Source of the DNA: Paraoerskovia marina DSM 21750
GTDB taxonomy: Bacteria > Actinomycetota > Actinomycetes > Actinomycetales > Cellulomonadaceae
DNA length: 64,000 bases
NCBI RefSeq assembly: GCF_000701465.1
Contig: NZ_JNIY01000003.1
Location: 1,116,001-1,180,000 of the forward strand
Reading direction: 5' to 3'
The notes under the pieces are model-generated. The model made no database searches and was not told the origin of the DNA. It saw nothing but the letters and a program-made list of their open reading frames with translations. This document shows, piece after piece, positions 9,682-16,794 of this stretch. The stretch's first letter is position 1; each line of letters starts with the position of its first letter. The position numbers were made by a program, and so were the translations under genes.

Positions 9682-9702
9682 TTATGGTGGTTGAAAACAT
9701 AA
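9682..9702 (+). promoter_or_regulatory. Extended -10 with inverted repeat upstream of the inserted gene
   Basis: TGTTATGGT at about 9680-9688 reads as an extended -10 (TG then TATGGT). TTATG (9682-9686) and CATAA (9698-9702) form an inverted repeat across the predicted transcription start, a layout compatible with an operator for a self-regulating DNA-binding protein. No convincing -35 is visible. Confidence 0.35.
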
Positions 9703-9729
9703 GAAACACCTAGTGGATGGAGAACTGGA

Positions 9730-10209
9730 ATGCCAGCACCACGACTGCCACACGACCGTGTAGCAAGGATGTTGGAAGACGGGATGGGACCAGCTGAAAT
9801 CTCAGCATGGTTACGGGAACACCTCGGCATCGAGGTAACCCCATCAGCAATAAGCATGTTCAGGAAGCGTCACACCGATATCCCACCAGCAGGCGGGATC
9901 AAGGCCGGTGGGCGTCGCATGCCGTGGAAGGTCAAGCCGGAACACAAGGGTTCCGTGTACCGCAACGCCGTGTACTCGTACTGGCGTCGTGAGCACGACG
10001 AACCGTTGGGTGACGAGTCATGGCGGAACCTGTACGCGGTCGAAGCTCGGCTAAAGGAAACGGGGCAGGTGATTGACTACAACCCGCGACGCAAGACAGG
10101 GTTCCACCTCGTCCCCGCACGGACTGGGGTGGACCTCGGCCTCGTGCGGGAACCGGACGGGAAGCCGCGACCACCTAAGCGCGGACCGTACGCCGCGCTC
10201 GAAGGGTAA
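9730..10209 (+). CDS. Unrecognised phage-like protein with predicted N-terminal HTH
   Basis: A 159-residue protein whose family I cannot name. Residues 9-46 (HDRVARMLEDGMGPAEIS..., then VTPSAISMFRKRH) read as a three-helix helix-turn-helix, with VTPSAISMFRKR as the likely recognition helix. The remainder is basic: MPWKVKPEHKGS, a helical YWRREHDEPLGDESWRN segment and GFHLVPARTGVDLGLVRE. The size and HTH-first layout would suit a phage repressor or a small terminase subunit; neither is demonstrated. Codon use (TTA at 9811, ATA, several CCA/GCA/GGA) differs sharply from flanking genes and indicates transfer. GGAG ends eight bases before the ATG. It is the only gene in the putative element. Confidence 0.75.
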   Translation: MPAPRLPHDRVARMLEDGMGPAEISAWLREHLGIEVTPSAISMFRKRHTDIPPAGGIKAGGRRMPWKVKPEHKGSVYRNAVYSYWRREHDEPLGDESWRNLYAVEARLKETGQVIDYNPRRKTGFHLVPARTGVDLGLVREPDGKPRPPKRGPYAALEG

Positions 10210-10458
10210 CTCCATTCGCCGCGCGGGTGCCGGGGTGACGAGACTCCAGGCCTGCGGTGACTCGGTGGTGGCGTGGGGAGGGGTAGCCGGATCGCTTCGT
10301 GTGCCAACTGCGATTTGCGGAGAGTCACCACTGCCCTGAATGGCTGCACGCCGTCGTGCTCGCCATGAGTTCGTCCGTGGCGACGGCGAATATTGGGCGT
10401 GCCGAGGATTGTTAGCGTGTAGGTCGCCCCATTTGGTGTGATGGTTCATGATGGACGA
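10210..10458. other. Non-coding tail of the insertion, with a possible promoter for DUF2469
   Basis: I see no credible gene here. TATTGG (10391-10396) and TAGCGT (10413-10418, within TGTTAGCGT) are 16 bases apart and could drive DUF2469, now separated from rnhB. The right direct repeat lies at 10440-10457. Confidence 0.4.
10440..10457 (+). repeat. Right direct repeat, att-like, before DUF2469
   Basis: GATGGTTCATGATGGACG is the partner of the 9580-9597 copy. Read in the rnhB frame it gives D-G-S-stop, so it may preserve the original rnhB 3' end. It retains the dyad with one mismatch. Confidence 0.65.
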
Positions 10459-10758
10459 GTGAGCGCAGAAGACCTCGAGAACTATGAGACCGACATGGAG
10501 CTCGCGCTCTACCGCGAGTACCGAGACGTGGTCTCGCTCTTCTCGTACGTCGTGGAGACCGAGCGACGTTTCTACCTCGCCAACCAGGTCGATCTCCAGG
10601 TCCGGTCGGCGGCGGGCGAGGTGTATTTCGAGCTCACGCTGGCGGACGCATGGGTCTGGGACGTCTACCGGTCGGCACGGTTCGTCAAGTCCGTCCGGGT
10701 CGTGACGTTCAAGGACGTCAACGTCGAGGAGCTCGCCAAGGCGGATCTTCAGCTCTGA
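10459..10758 (+). CDS. DUF2469 family protein
   Basis: A 99-residue conserved actinobacterial protein of unknown function. The family begins M-S-A-E-D-L-E-N-Y-E, which fixes the start at the GTG at 10459; an in-frame GTG at 10438 would add MMVHDGR from the repeat. Strongly conserved stretches are LYREYRDVVSLFSYVVETERRFY and DAWVWDVYRSARFVKSVRV. It normally sits next to rnhB; here a small insertion separates them. The ribosome binding site is poor, so its expression may depend on sequence contributed by the insertion. Confidence 0.93.
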   Translation: MSAEDLENYETDMELALYREYRDVVSLFSYVVETERRFYLANQVDLQVRSAAGEVYFELTLADAWVWDVYRSARFVKSVRVVTFKDVNVEELAKADLQL

Positions 10759-10878
10759 CGCCCCGCACCGCGCCAGACTCGTCCACAGACACCCGCGACG
10801 GCGCGTCGTCTCCACGGCCTCGTCGGCCCACGCCCGCTCCCTCCGTCCGACCGGCAGCATCGGTCGTGGAGGTGAGAC

Positions 10879-11235
10879 ATGCGAGCGAAGGACGCCGTGG
10901 GTCGGTACGGAGAGAGTGTCGCGGTCCGGCATCTGGAGTCGTTGGGCTGGCAGATCGTCGCAAGGAACTGGCGGACAGCGCGAGGTGAGCTGGACGTCGT
11001 CGCCCTGGACGGGGACGTGCTGGTCGCGGTGGAGGTCAAGACACGACGAGGAGTCTTGTCGGGGCATCCGGCCGAGGCGGTCACGCCCGCGAAGCTGGCG
11101 CGCATCCGTCGCCTCACGGGGGAGTGGCTATCCCTCGACCGGTCGCACCCGGCATCCGTGCGCATCGACGTGGTCGCCGTCGTCGTGGCGCGGGCGGGTG
11201 CCGCGCAGATCGAGCACCTGCGAGGCGTCTGGTGA
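10879..11235 (+). CDS. yraN: YraN family protein (UPF0102, nuclease-like fold)
   Basis: A 118-residue protein with the restriction-endonuclease-like motif of UPF0102: GRYGESVAVRHLESLGW, IVARNWRTARGELDVVALDGD and VAVEVKTRR, which supplies the E-x7-D-x(n)-E-x-K pattern. Its biochemical role is unsettled. A GGAGGTGAG ribosome binding site precedes the ATG. The stop overlaps the next start by four bases (GTGA), placing it in a yraN-yifB-dprA operon linked to DNA uptake and processing. Confidence 0.92.
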   Translation: MRAKDAVGRYGESVAVRHLESLGWQIVARNWRTARGELDVVALDGDVLVAVEVKTRRGVLSGHPAEAVTPAKLARIRRLTGEWLSLDRSHPASVRIDVVAVVVARAGAAQIEHLRGVW

Positions 11236-12752
11236 GCGGCCTCGGAACCACCCGGGCGGTCGCACTCCTCGGGATGACCGGGCACGTCGTCGAGGTCCAG
11301 GCGCACGTCGCCGCCTCGGTCCCCGGCTTCGTCCTGGTCGGGCTCCCCGATACCTCCCTGCACGAGTCCCGCGACCGTGTGCGCGCCGCGGTCGCCTCGA
11401 GCGGAGTGCCCTGGCCCCAGCGGAAGATCACCGTGAACCTCTCGCCGGCCTCGCTTCCCAAGACGGGCACGGGGTTCGACCTCGCGATCGCCGTCGCGAT
11501 CCTCGCCGGTGCCGGCGTCGTCCGGGCGGAGGTCCGTGAGGTCGTGCACCTCGCCGAGGTCGGGCTGGACGGGCGGCTGCACCCGGTGCGGGGTGTGCTG
11601 CCGGCGGTCGCTGCGGCGGTGCGCGCCGGACTCCCCGACGTCGTCGTCGCGTCGGCGGACGTCGAGGAGGCGAGCCTGGTTCCCGGCGCGCGCGTGCGCG
11701 GCGCCGCGACCCTTGCGGGAACACTCCGGCTGCACGGCGTCGACGTCGAGGACGAACCGACCGACCCGTTCCGCCGGCCGGCCGTGTCCGTCCGCCACCA
11801 GCCGAGCGGGGACCTGGCGGACGTCGTCGGTCAGCCCGAGGCGCGGCGTGCGATCGAGGTCGCCGCGGCCGGTGGGCATCACCTGCTCATGGTGGGCCCG
11901 CCCGGTGCGGGCAAGACGATGCTGGCGTCGCGGCTTCCCGGAGTCCTGCCCGACCTCGACGACGAGGCTGCCGTCGAGGTCACGTCCGTGCACTCGATGG
12001 CCGGGACGTTCGATCCCGGTCACGGCCTCCTCCGTCGCCCTCCGTTCGAGGACCCGCACCACACCGCGACGCCGGCGTCGGTGGTCGGAGGAGGTGCCGG
12101 TGTGCCGCGGCCCGGTGCTGCGTCGCGAGCCCACCGTGGCGTGCTCTTCATGGACGAGGCTCCGGAGTTCAGCCCGCGCGTGCTCCAGACGTTGCGGCAA
12201 CCGCTCGAGCAGGGCGAGCTGGTGATACACCGCGCACGGGGAGCGTCGCGATTCCCGGCGAGGTTCCAGCTGGTGCTCGCCGCGAACCCGTGCCCGTGCG
12301 GGCGGCGGGTGGGCCGCGGGCTCGACTGCACGTGTCGACCGCTCGACGTCCAGCGCTACATCGGGCGGCTCTCGGGCCCGCTCCTGGACCGCGTCGACCT
12401 CCAGGTCGACGTGCTCCCGGTGCGCCGGGCGACGGCGAGCCCCGGCGAGAGCACCGCGGTCGTCCGCGCCCGTGTCCAGGAGGCGCGGGCGGTCGCGCGG
12501 GCGCGACTCGCCGGGACACCCTGGCGGACGAACGTGGAGGTCCCAGGGCCGGCGCTGCGCTCCCGGTGGCCCCTCGGTTCCCGCGCGGCGGCCGTGGACC
12601 GCGCGGTCGAGCGCGGGACGCTCAGCCTTCGCGGTGCGGACCGCGCGACGCGCATCGCCTGGACGCTCGCCGATCTCGCCGGACGCGAGGCGCCCGGACG
12701 CGACGAGATCGGCGAGGCCCTGGCGCTCCGGACGAGGGGGAGCGGTGCGTAG
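11232..12752 (+). CDS. YifB/ComM family Mg-chelatase-like AAA ATPase
   Basis: A 506-residue AAA+ protein of the YifB/ComM family; ComM is a branch-migration helicase acting in natural transformation. The N-terminal Lon-protease-like domain spans about 1-170 (VPGFVLVGLPD, NLSPASLPKTGTGFDLAIA). Walker A GPPGAGKTML is near residue 222 and Walker B GVLFMDEAPEF near 305; the zinc-finger-like segment NPCPCGRRVGRGLDCTC follows. The GTG at 11232 overlaps the yraN stop; longer in-frame starts run back into yraN and lack family similarity. It overlaps dprA by eight bases. Confidence 0.94.
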   Translation: MSGLGTTRAVALLGMTGHVVEVQAHVAASVPGFVLVGLPDTSLHESRDRVRAAVASSGVPWPQRKITVNLSPASLPKTGTGFDLAIAVAILAGAGVVRAEVREVVHLAEVGLDGRLHPVRGVLPAVAAAVRAGLPDVVVASADVEEASLVPGARVRGAATLAGTLRLHGVDVEDEPTDPFRRPAVSVRHQPSGDLADVVGQPEARRAIEVAAAGGHHLLMVGPPGAGKTMLASRLPGVLPDLDDEAAVEVTSVHSMAGTFDPGHGLLRRPPFEDPHHTATPASVVGGGAGVPRPGAASRAHRGVLFMDEAPEFSPRVLQTLRQPLEQGELVIHRARGASRFPARFQLVLAANPCPCGRRVGRGLDCTCRPLDVQRYIGRLSGPLLDRVDLQVDVLPVRRATASPGESTAVVRARVQEARAVARARLAGTPWRTNVEVPGPALRSRWPLGSRAAAVDRAVERGTLSLRGADRATRIAWTLADLAGREAPGRDEIGEALALRTRGSGA

Positions 12753-13929
12753 TCCTCGCGACGTCGACGACCCCCGGCTTGCCGCCGCCGCGTGGTCACG
12801 ACTGGCGGAACCCGGGGACCTCGTCGCCACGGCCCTCGTCGCGTCGATGGGGGCGGTGGCGGCGCTGCGGTGGGTGGACGACCTCGTCGGAGGTCGCGCC
12901 GACCTGCCGAACACCTCGTCGACCTCGGGGCCGGAGTCCGCGATCCTGCCTGCGCGGGCACGACTGCAGAGGGCGGTCGCTCGGTGGGCTCCGCGTCTGG
13001 AGTGCGCGGATCCCCTCCGGGAGGTGCATGTCCTCGAACGGCTGGGAGGACGTCTGCTCGTGCCCGGGGACGAGATGTGGCCGGAGTCGATCGACGATCT
13101 CGGTCGGACGGCACCCTTCGCGCTCTGGGTCCGGGGCGCGCACGACCTACGATCTCTCATGCAGGGGTCGGTCGCACTTGTCGGAGCACGAGCCTGCACC
13201 GAGTACGGACGACGAGTGACCGACGAGATCGCCGGCACGCTCGCGGCCCGGCGGACGACGACGGTGTCCGGGGGTGCCTACGGCATCGACGCCGCGGCCC
13301 ACCGTGCGGCGCTGGTCGCCGGCGGACCGACGGTCGCCTTCCTCGCCGGAGGCGTCGACCGGCTGTACCCCGCCGGGAACTCTGAGATCCTGCGCGAGCT
13401 GATGGAGAGCGGCGGCGCCGTCGTGAGCGAGGTCCCTCCGGGCTCTGTGCCGAACCGTGTCCGATTCCTGCATCGCAACCGGCTGATCGCCGCGGCCTCC
13501 CGGGCGACGGTCGTCGTCGAGGCGGCGTGGAGGTCGGGATCGCTGAGCACGGCGGCGCGGGCCGTCGAGCTCGGTCGACCCGTCGGTGCGGTGCCCGGGC
13601 CGGTGACGTCTCCGGCCTCGACGGGATGCCATCGGCTCCTGCGTGACGGTGCGGTCTGTGTCACGGGTGGGGACGAGGTTCTCGAGCTCGTGGGATCGAT
13701 CGGCGAGTCGTACGGTGCGGAGCCGCCGGGCGACGCGCGGCCCGGGGACGGGCTCGAGCCAGAGGATCGTGCGACCTGGGAGGCGCTGCCCCTCCGCTCC
13801 GGAGCCACGGTCGACGGTCTGGCACGCGCCGCGGGTCTCTCGACCACGGAGACGCGCGCGGCGCTCGGGCGTCTCGAGCTCGCGGGGCTGGCCGAGCGGC
13901 ACGACGGCGGGTGGCGGCGCGGACGATGA
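12745..13929 (+). CDS. dprA: DNA-processing protein DprA
   Basis: A 394-residue DprA that loads RecA on incoming single-stranded DNA. The Rossmann core includes VALVGARACTEYGRRV (about 143-158), SGGAYGIDAAAHRAAL, VAFLAGGVDRLYPAGN, RNRLIAAASRATVVVEA and SGSLSTAARAVELGRPVGAVPGPV. A C-terminal winged-helix (DprA_WH) is recognisable at GATVDGLARAAGLSTTETRAAL. The start is the GTG at 12745, inside the yifB 3' end. With yifB and yraN it forms the conserved actinobacterial cluster; whether this organism takes up DNA is not shown. Confidence 0.94.
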   Translation: MRSPRDVDDPRLAAAAWSRLAEPGDLVATALVASMGAVAALRWVDDLVGGRADLPNTSSTSGPESAILPARARLQRAVARWAPRLECADPLREVHVLERLGGRLLVPGDEMWPESIDDLGRTAPFALWVRGAHDLRSLMQGSVALVGARACTEYGRRVTDEIAGTLAARRTTTVSGGAYGIDAAAHRAALVAGGPTVAFLAGGVDRLYPAGNSEILRELMESGGAVVSEVPPGSVPNRVRFLHRNRLIAAASRATVVVEAAWRSGSLSTAARAVELGRPVGAVPGPVTSPASTGCHRLLRDGAVCVTGGDEVLELVGSIGESYGAEPPGDARPGDGLEPEDRATWEALPLRSGATVDGLARAAGLSTTETRAALGRLELAGLAERHDGGWRRGR

Positions 13930-13973
13930 GCTGGACGTCGGTGCGCCTCCTTGGCCGACGGGGACCCGTCGCG

Positions 13974-13987
13974 CACGCTGTCCGGTA
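13974..13987 (+). promoter_or_regulatory. Possible -10 for a leaderless xerC mRNA
   Basis: CACGCT (13974-13979) ends seven bases before the ATG at 13987. It is a weak match, but has the spacing seen upstream of many genes in this window. Confidence 0.25.
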
Positions 13988-14901
13988 TGACCTCATCGCC
14001 GGTGCCGACAGAGCGCGACATCCTCGCCTTCGGCGACCACCTCGCCGTCGAGCGGGGACTCTCGGACCACACCGTGCGGGCGTACCTCGGAGACGTGGAG
14101 GCCTTCGCCCTCTGGTGCCGTGACCAGGGTCATGGCGAGCCGGATCAGGTCACGCTGACCGTCGTCCGCGGCTGGCTCGGGGCGATGGCGGACGGAGGCG
14201 CGGCACGGTCCTCGCTCGCGCGTCGTGGAGCGGCGTTGCGGGCGTTCTTCGCGTGGATGCGCCGCACCGGGCGGTCCGACGTGGACCCGGCGGTTCGACT
14301 GGCGACGCCACGCGTGCCGAAGGCGCTGCCGACCGTCCTCGGGGTGGACCCTGCCGCGCACCTCATGGAGAACGTCAAGGCGTCGGCGGAGTCGGGCGAA
14401 CCGGCCGACGTCCGGGCCTGGGCAGCGGTCGAGCTCCTCTACGCCACCGGTGCGCGTGTCGGCGAGCTGGTGGGGGTCGACGTCGACGACGTCGACCTCG
14501 ACGAGAGGACCCTCCGCGTGATGGGCAAGGGGGCGAAGGAACGGGTCGTGCCGTTCGGTGTCCCGGCGGCGCGTGCGGTCCGGGCATGGTTAGGTGTCCG
14601 GCCCACGCTGGTACGGCCGGACTCCGGAGCAGCCCTGCTGCTCGGTGACCGAGGGGGCCGGTGGTCGCAGCGTCGGCTCCGCGAGTGCGTGCATGCGTGC
14701 GCAGCCCGGGCCGGCGTGGACGACATCGGTCCGCACGACCTGCGGCACAGTGCCGCGACACACCTCCTCGAGGGCGGGTCCGACCTGCGCAGCGTCCAGG
14801 AGGTGCTCGGCCACTCCAGCCTGGCGACGACGGAGCGGTACACGCACGTGAGCGCCGACCGGCTCAGGGCCTCGTTCGAGCAGGCGTTCCCTCGGGCCTA
14901 G
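13987..14901 (+). CDS. xerC: Tyrosine recombinase of the XerC type
   Basis: A 304-residue site-specific recombinase expected to resolve chromosome dimers at dif with XerD. The SAM-like N-terminal domain is at about 10-95. All six catalytic positions are visible: Arg157 (GARVGEL), Lys181 (GKGAKER), His250 and Arg253 (HDLRHS), His276 (LGHSS) and Tyr285 (RYTH). A TTG at 13951 is in frame, but ATG 13987 gives the usual N-terminal length. It follows dprA by 57 bases. Its last 38 bases overlap the convergent M23 gene. Confidence 0.92.
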   Translation: MTSSPVPTERDILAFGDHLAVERGLSDHTVRAYLGDVEAFALWCRDQGHGEPDQVTLTVVRGWLGAMADGGAARSSLARRGAALRAFFAWMRRTGRSDVDPAVRLATPRVPKALPTVLGVDPAAHLMENVKASAESGEPADVRAWAAVELLYATGARVGELVGVDVDDVDLDERTLRVMGKGAKERVVPFGVPAARAVRAWLGVRPTLVRPDSGAALLLGDRGGRWSQRRLRECVHACAARAGVDDIGPHDLRHSAATHLLEGGSDLRSVQEVLGHSSLATTERYTHVSADRLRASFEQAFPRA

Positions 14902-15424
14902 TCGACAGCAGGACGATCGGTCCTCCGTCAAGGAGGAGGAGCGGGTCGACGTAGACCTCGTCCTCCCTCACGCCCCAGTGCAGGCAGGACGAGCAGTGCA
15001 TACCCGTCGTCCCCGCGACTCCGACGACCTGCCCGCGGGCCACGGTCTCGCCCTGCACCAGGTCGGACTCGACCGGTTCCAGGGTGCTGCGTCGGCCGTC
15101 GTCGTGCTCCAGGACGAGGACCGGCCGGCCGCCGACGGCACCCGCGAACGTCACTGTCCCGGCAGCCGGCGCGGCGACCGACGTCCCCGGCGGTGCGACG
15201 ACGTCGACACCGCGATGGCCAGGGAGCCAGTCCTGGAGCGGCGGGTCGAAGCCTCGCACCACGTCGGCCACCGCGGTGCACGACGCAGGCGCGCACCACT
15301 CGCCGGGCGCCGGCCACGGTGCGGCCGCCGGTGGGCCTGAGGTGGCCGGGCGCGAGAGCCCGGCCACGACGACAGCAGTCGCGAGCACGACACCCGTGAC
15401 GGCGTGCACCGTTCGACGTCTCAT
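14864..15424 (-). CDS. Secreted M23/LytM-fold protein with altered active site
   Basis: A 186-residue protein read on the minus strand from an ATG at 15424. Residues 1-30 are basic then hydrophobic (VVLATAVVVAGL), a signal peptide or anchor. The LytM-like core has the metal motif HRGVD (His70, Asp74) and PVLVLEHDDG. In the H-x-H position it reads CLHWG: Cys147 replaces the first histidine while His149 remains. Similar M23-like proteins with SCLHWG occur next to rpsB in actinobacteria, so this may be a family feature; hydrolase activity is uncertain. It converges on and overlaps xerC by 38 bases. Confidence 0.85.
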   Translation of the reverse strand: MRRRTVHAVTGVVLATAVVVAGLSRPATSGPPAAAPWPAPGEWCAPASCTAVADVVRGFDPPLQDWLPGHRGVDVVAPPGTSVAAPAAGTVTFAGAVGGRPVLVLEHDDGRRSTLEPVESDLVQGETVARGQVVGVAGTTGMHCSSCLHWGVREDEVYVDPLLLLDGGPIVLLSTRPEGTPARTRP

Positions 15425-15771
15425 CCTCGTATCGTGGTCCGGCCGGGCGCCCGCAGGGTCGCGTGGACTCGGCGCTGTGGACGCTGCGCGTCGCTGTGAC
15501 CCTGTGGACATGGCTGGCGGCTGAGAACACACGCCGCGTCCGGTAGACTCTTCGATGCGACCGGTGCGTCTGACCGGTCGACATCGCGTGTCGTCCGCTC
15601 CCACGAGGGAGGGCGAGCCAGACATCGGTCCGAGGTCTCCTCGGCGTCGGCGAGCCACGACACCAGGAGGACGGGCCGCCGGCCCGTGCTGACAACCGCA
15701 ACAGCGGTCGCGCCGTGCGCGACCGCGCAGATTTGGTGCGCGGCCCCCGGCCGCGCGTGAAAGGACGTGCC
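15425..15771 (+). promoter_or_regulatory. 347-base intergenic region with rpsB promoter and leader
   Basis: No gene is seen here. CTGAGA (15521-15526) and TAGACT (15544-15549), 17 bases apart, are the best promoter candidate for rpsB and would give a leader of about 215 bases. Just before the ribosome binding site AAAGGA, GCGCGG (15738-15743) pairs with CCGCGC (15751-15756), a possible control hairpin. The minus-strand M23 gene starts at the left edge. Confidence 0.45.
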
Positions 15772-16716
15772 ATGGCCGTCGTGACCATGCGCCAGCTCCT
15801 CGAGAGCGGTGTCCACTTCGGACACCAGACCCGCCGTTGGAACCCGAAGATGAAGCGCTTCATCTTCACCGAGCGCAACGGCATCTACATCGTCGACCTG
15901 CAGCAGTCGCTGTCGTACATCGACCGTGCCTACGAGTTCGTGAAGGAGACCGTCGCCCACGGCGGGACGATCCTCTTCGTCGGCACCAAGCGCCAGGCCC
16001 AGGAGCCCATCGCCGAGCAGGCCGCTCGCGTCGGGATGCCCTACGTCAACCACCGCTGGCTCGGTGGCATGCTGACCAACTTCGGCACGGTGCACAAGCG
16101 CCTGCAGCGCATGAAGGAGCTCGAGGAGATCGACTTCGACGACGTCGCCGCGTCGGGTCTGACCAAGAAGGAGCTCCTCGTCCTCCGCCGCGAGAAGGAC
16201 AAGCTCGTCCGTACCCTCGGTGGTATCCGCGACATGGCGAAGGTCCCCTCCGCCGTCTGGATCGTCGACACGAACAAGGAGCACCTCGCCGTCGACGAGG
16301 CGCGCAAGCTGCGCATCCCGATCGTCGCGATCCTCGACACGAACTGCGACCCTGACGTCGTCGACTACAAGATCCCGGGCAACGACGACGCGATCCGTTC
16401 CGTCACGCTGCTGACGCGTGTGATCGCCGACGCCGTCGCCGAGGGCACCATCAAGCGCCACCAGGGTTCGAAGGGCGAGGAGTCTGCCGACGCCGAGCCG
16501 CTCGCCGAGTGGGAGCAAGAGCTGCTCACCGGCTCCGAGGAGACCGCTGCGCCGGCCGAGGCCGCCGCCGAGGCTCCCGCCGCCGACGCTGCTGCCGAGC
16601 CGTCCGCCCCGGAGGCACCGGCCGAGGCCGCCGCCGAGGAGACCCCGGCCGCGGAGGAAGCGCCTGCCGCTGACGCCGCCCCGGCCGCCGAGGCTGCAGA
16701 GCCCACCGAGAAGTGA
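15772..16716 (+). CDS. rpsB: 30S ribosomal protein S2
   Basis: A 314-residue S2 protein. The ATG at 15772 gives [20 protein letters not shown], the family N-terminus, seven bases after AAAGGA. Conserved blocks include [54 protein letters not shown] and [13 protein letters not shown]. The last 75 residues are an Ala/Glu/Pro-rich tail typical of high-GC actinobacteria. It heads the rpsB-tsf pair, with a terminator-like hairpin between them. Confidence 0.98.
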   Translation: MAVVTMRQLLESGVHFGHQTRRWNPKMKRFIFTERNGIYIVDLQQSLSYIDRAYEFVKETVAHGGTILFVGTKRQAQEPIAEQAARVGMPYVNHRWLGGMLTNFGTVHKRLQRMKELEEIDFDDVAASGLTKKELLVLRREKDKLVRTLGGIRDMAKVPSAVWIVDTNKEHLAVDEARKLRIPIVAILDTNCDPDVVDYKIPGNDDAIRSVTLLTRVIADAVAEGTIKRHQGSKGEESADAEPLAEWEQELLTGSEETAAPAEAAAEAPAADAAAEPSAPEAPAEAAAEETPAAEEAPAADAAPAAEAAEPTEK

Positions 16717-16721
16717 TCCGA

Positions 16722-16757
16722 CGAGGCCCCGGAGCGCGTCGCGCGCCCGGGGCCTCG
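16722..16757 (+). terminator. Hairpin between rpsB and tsf
   Basis: CGAGGCCCCGG (16722-16732) pairs perfectly with CCGGGGCCTCG (16747-16757); the loop itself is a GCGCG-type inverted repeat. There is no T-run. It lies between two genes usually co-transcribed, so it may attenuate rather than stop transcription. Confidence 0.65.
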
Positions 16758-16794
16758 CCCGGCACGATCCGTCGACTAACGTAAGGAAGCAGAC

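Larger units (their letters stand above)
9590..10449 (+). mobile_element. Putative 860-bp integrated element between rnhB and DUF2469
   Basis: In most actinobacteria rnhB is followed directly by the DUF2469 gene; here 860 extra bases separate them, bounded by imperfect 18-bp direct repeats. The segment contains a C/A-rich, G-poor stretch, a promoter-like region, one 159-codon gene with TTA, ATA and AGG codons and many NNA codons unlike its neighbours, and a 230-base tail. Removing one repeat copy restores a shorter rnhB stop and leaves DUF2469 immediately downstream. No integrase or transposase is present, so mobilisation would need a helper. Boundaries follow from the repeats and could shift within the first ten identical bases. 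Confidence 0.6.

Noticed and set aside
10073-10339. Possible second small gene in the insertion, overlapping the HTH gene end
   Set aside because: It overlaps a better-supported frame, lacks a ribosome binding site and shows no domain.
9598-10439. Terminal inverted repeats that would make the insertion an IS-like element
   Set aside because: Only a loose partial match (CGACCACCAC against CGACCTACAC in reverse complement) was found; not convincing, and no transposase is present.
10749-13238. Long minus-strand open frame opposite yraN-yifB-dprA
   Set aside because: No recognisable domain; the plus-strand genes carry clear family motifs.
13951-13986. TTG start for xerC twelve codons upstream
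   Set aside because: No ribosome binding site; the added residues are not conserved, and the ATG at 13987 gives the usual length.
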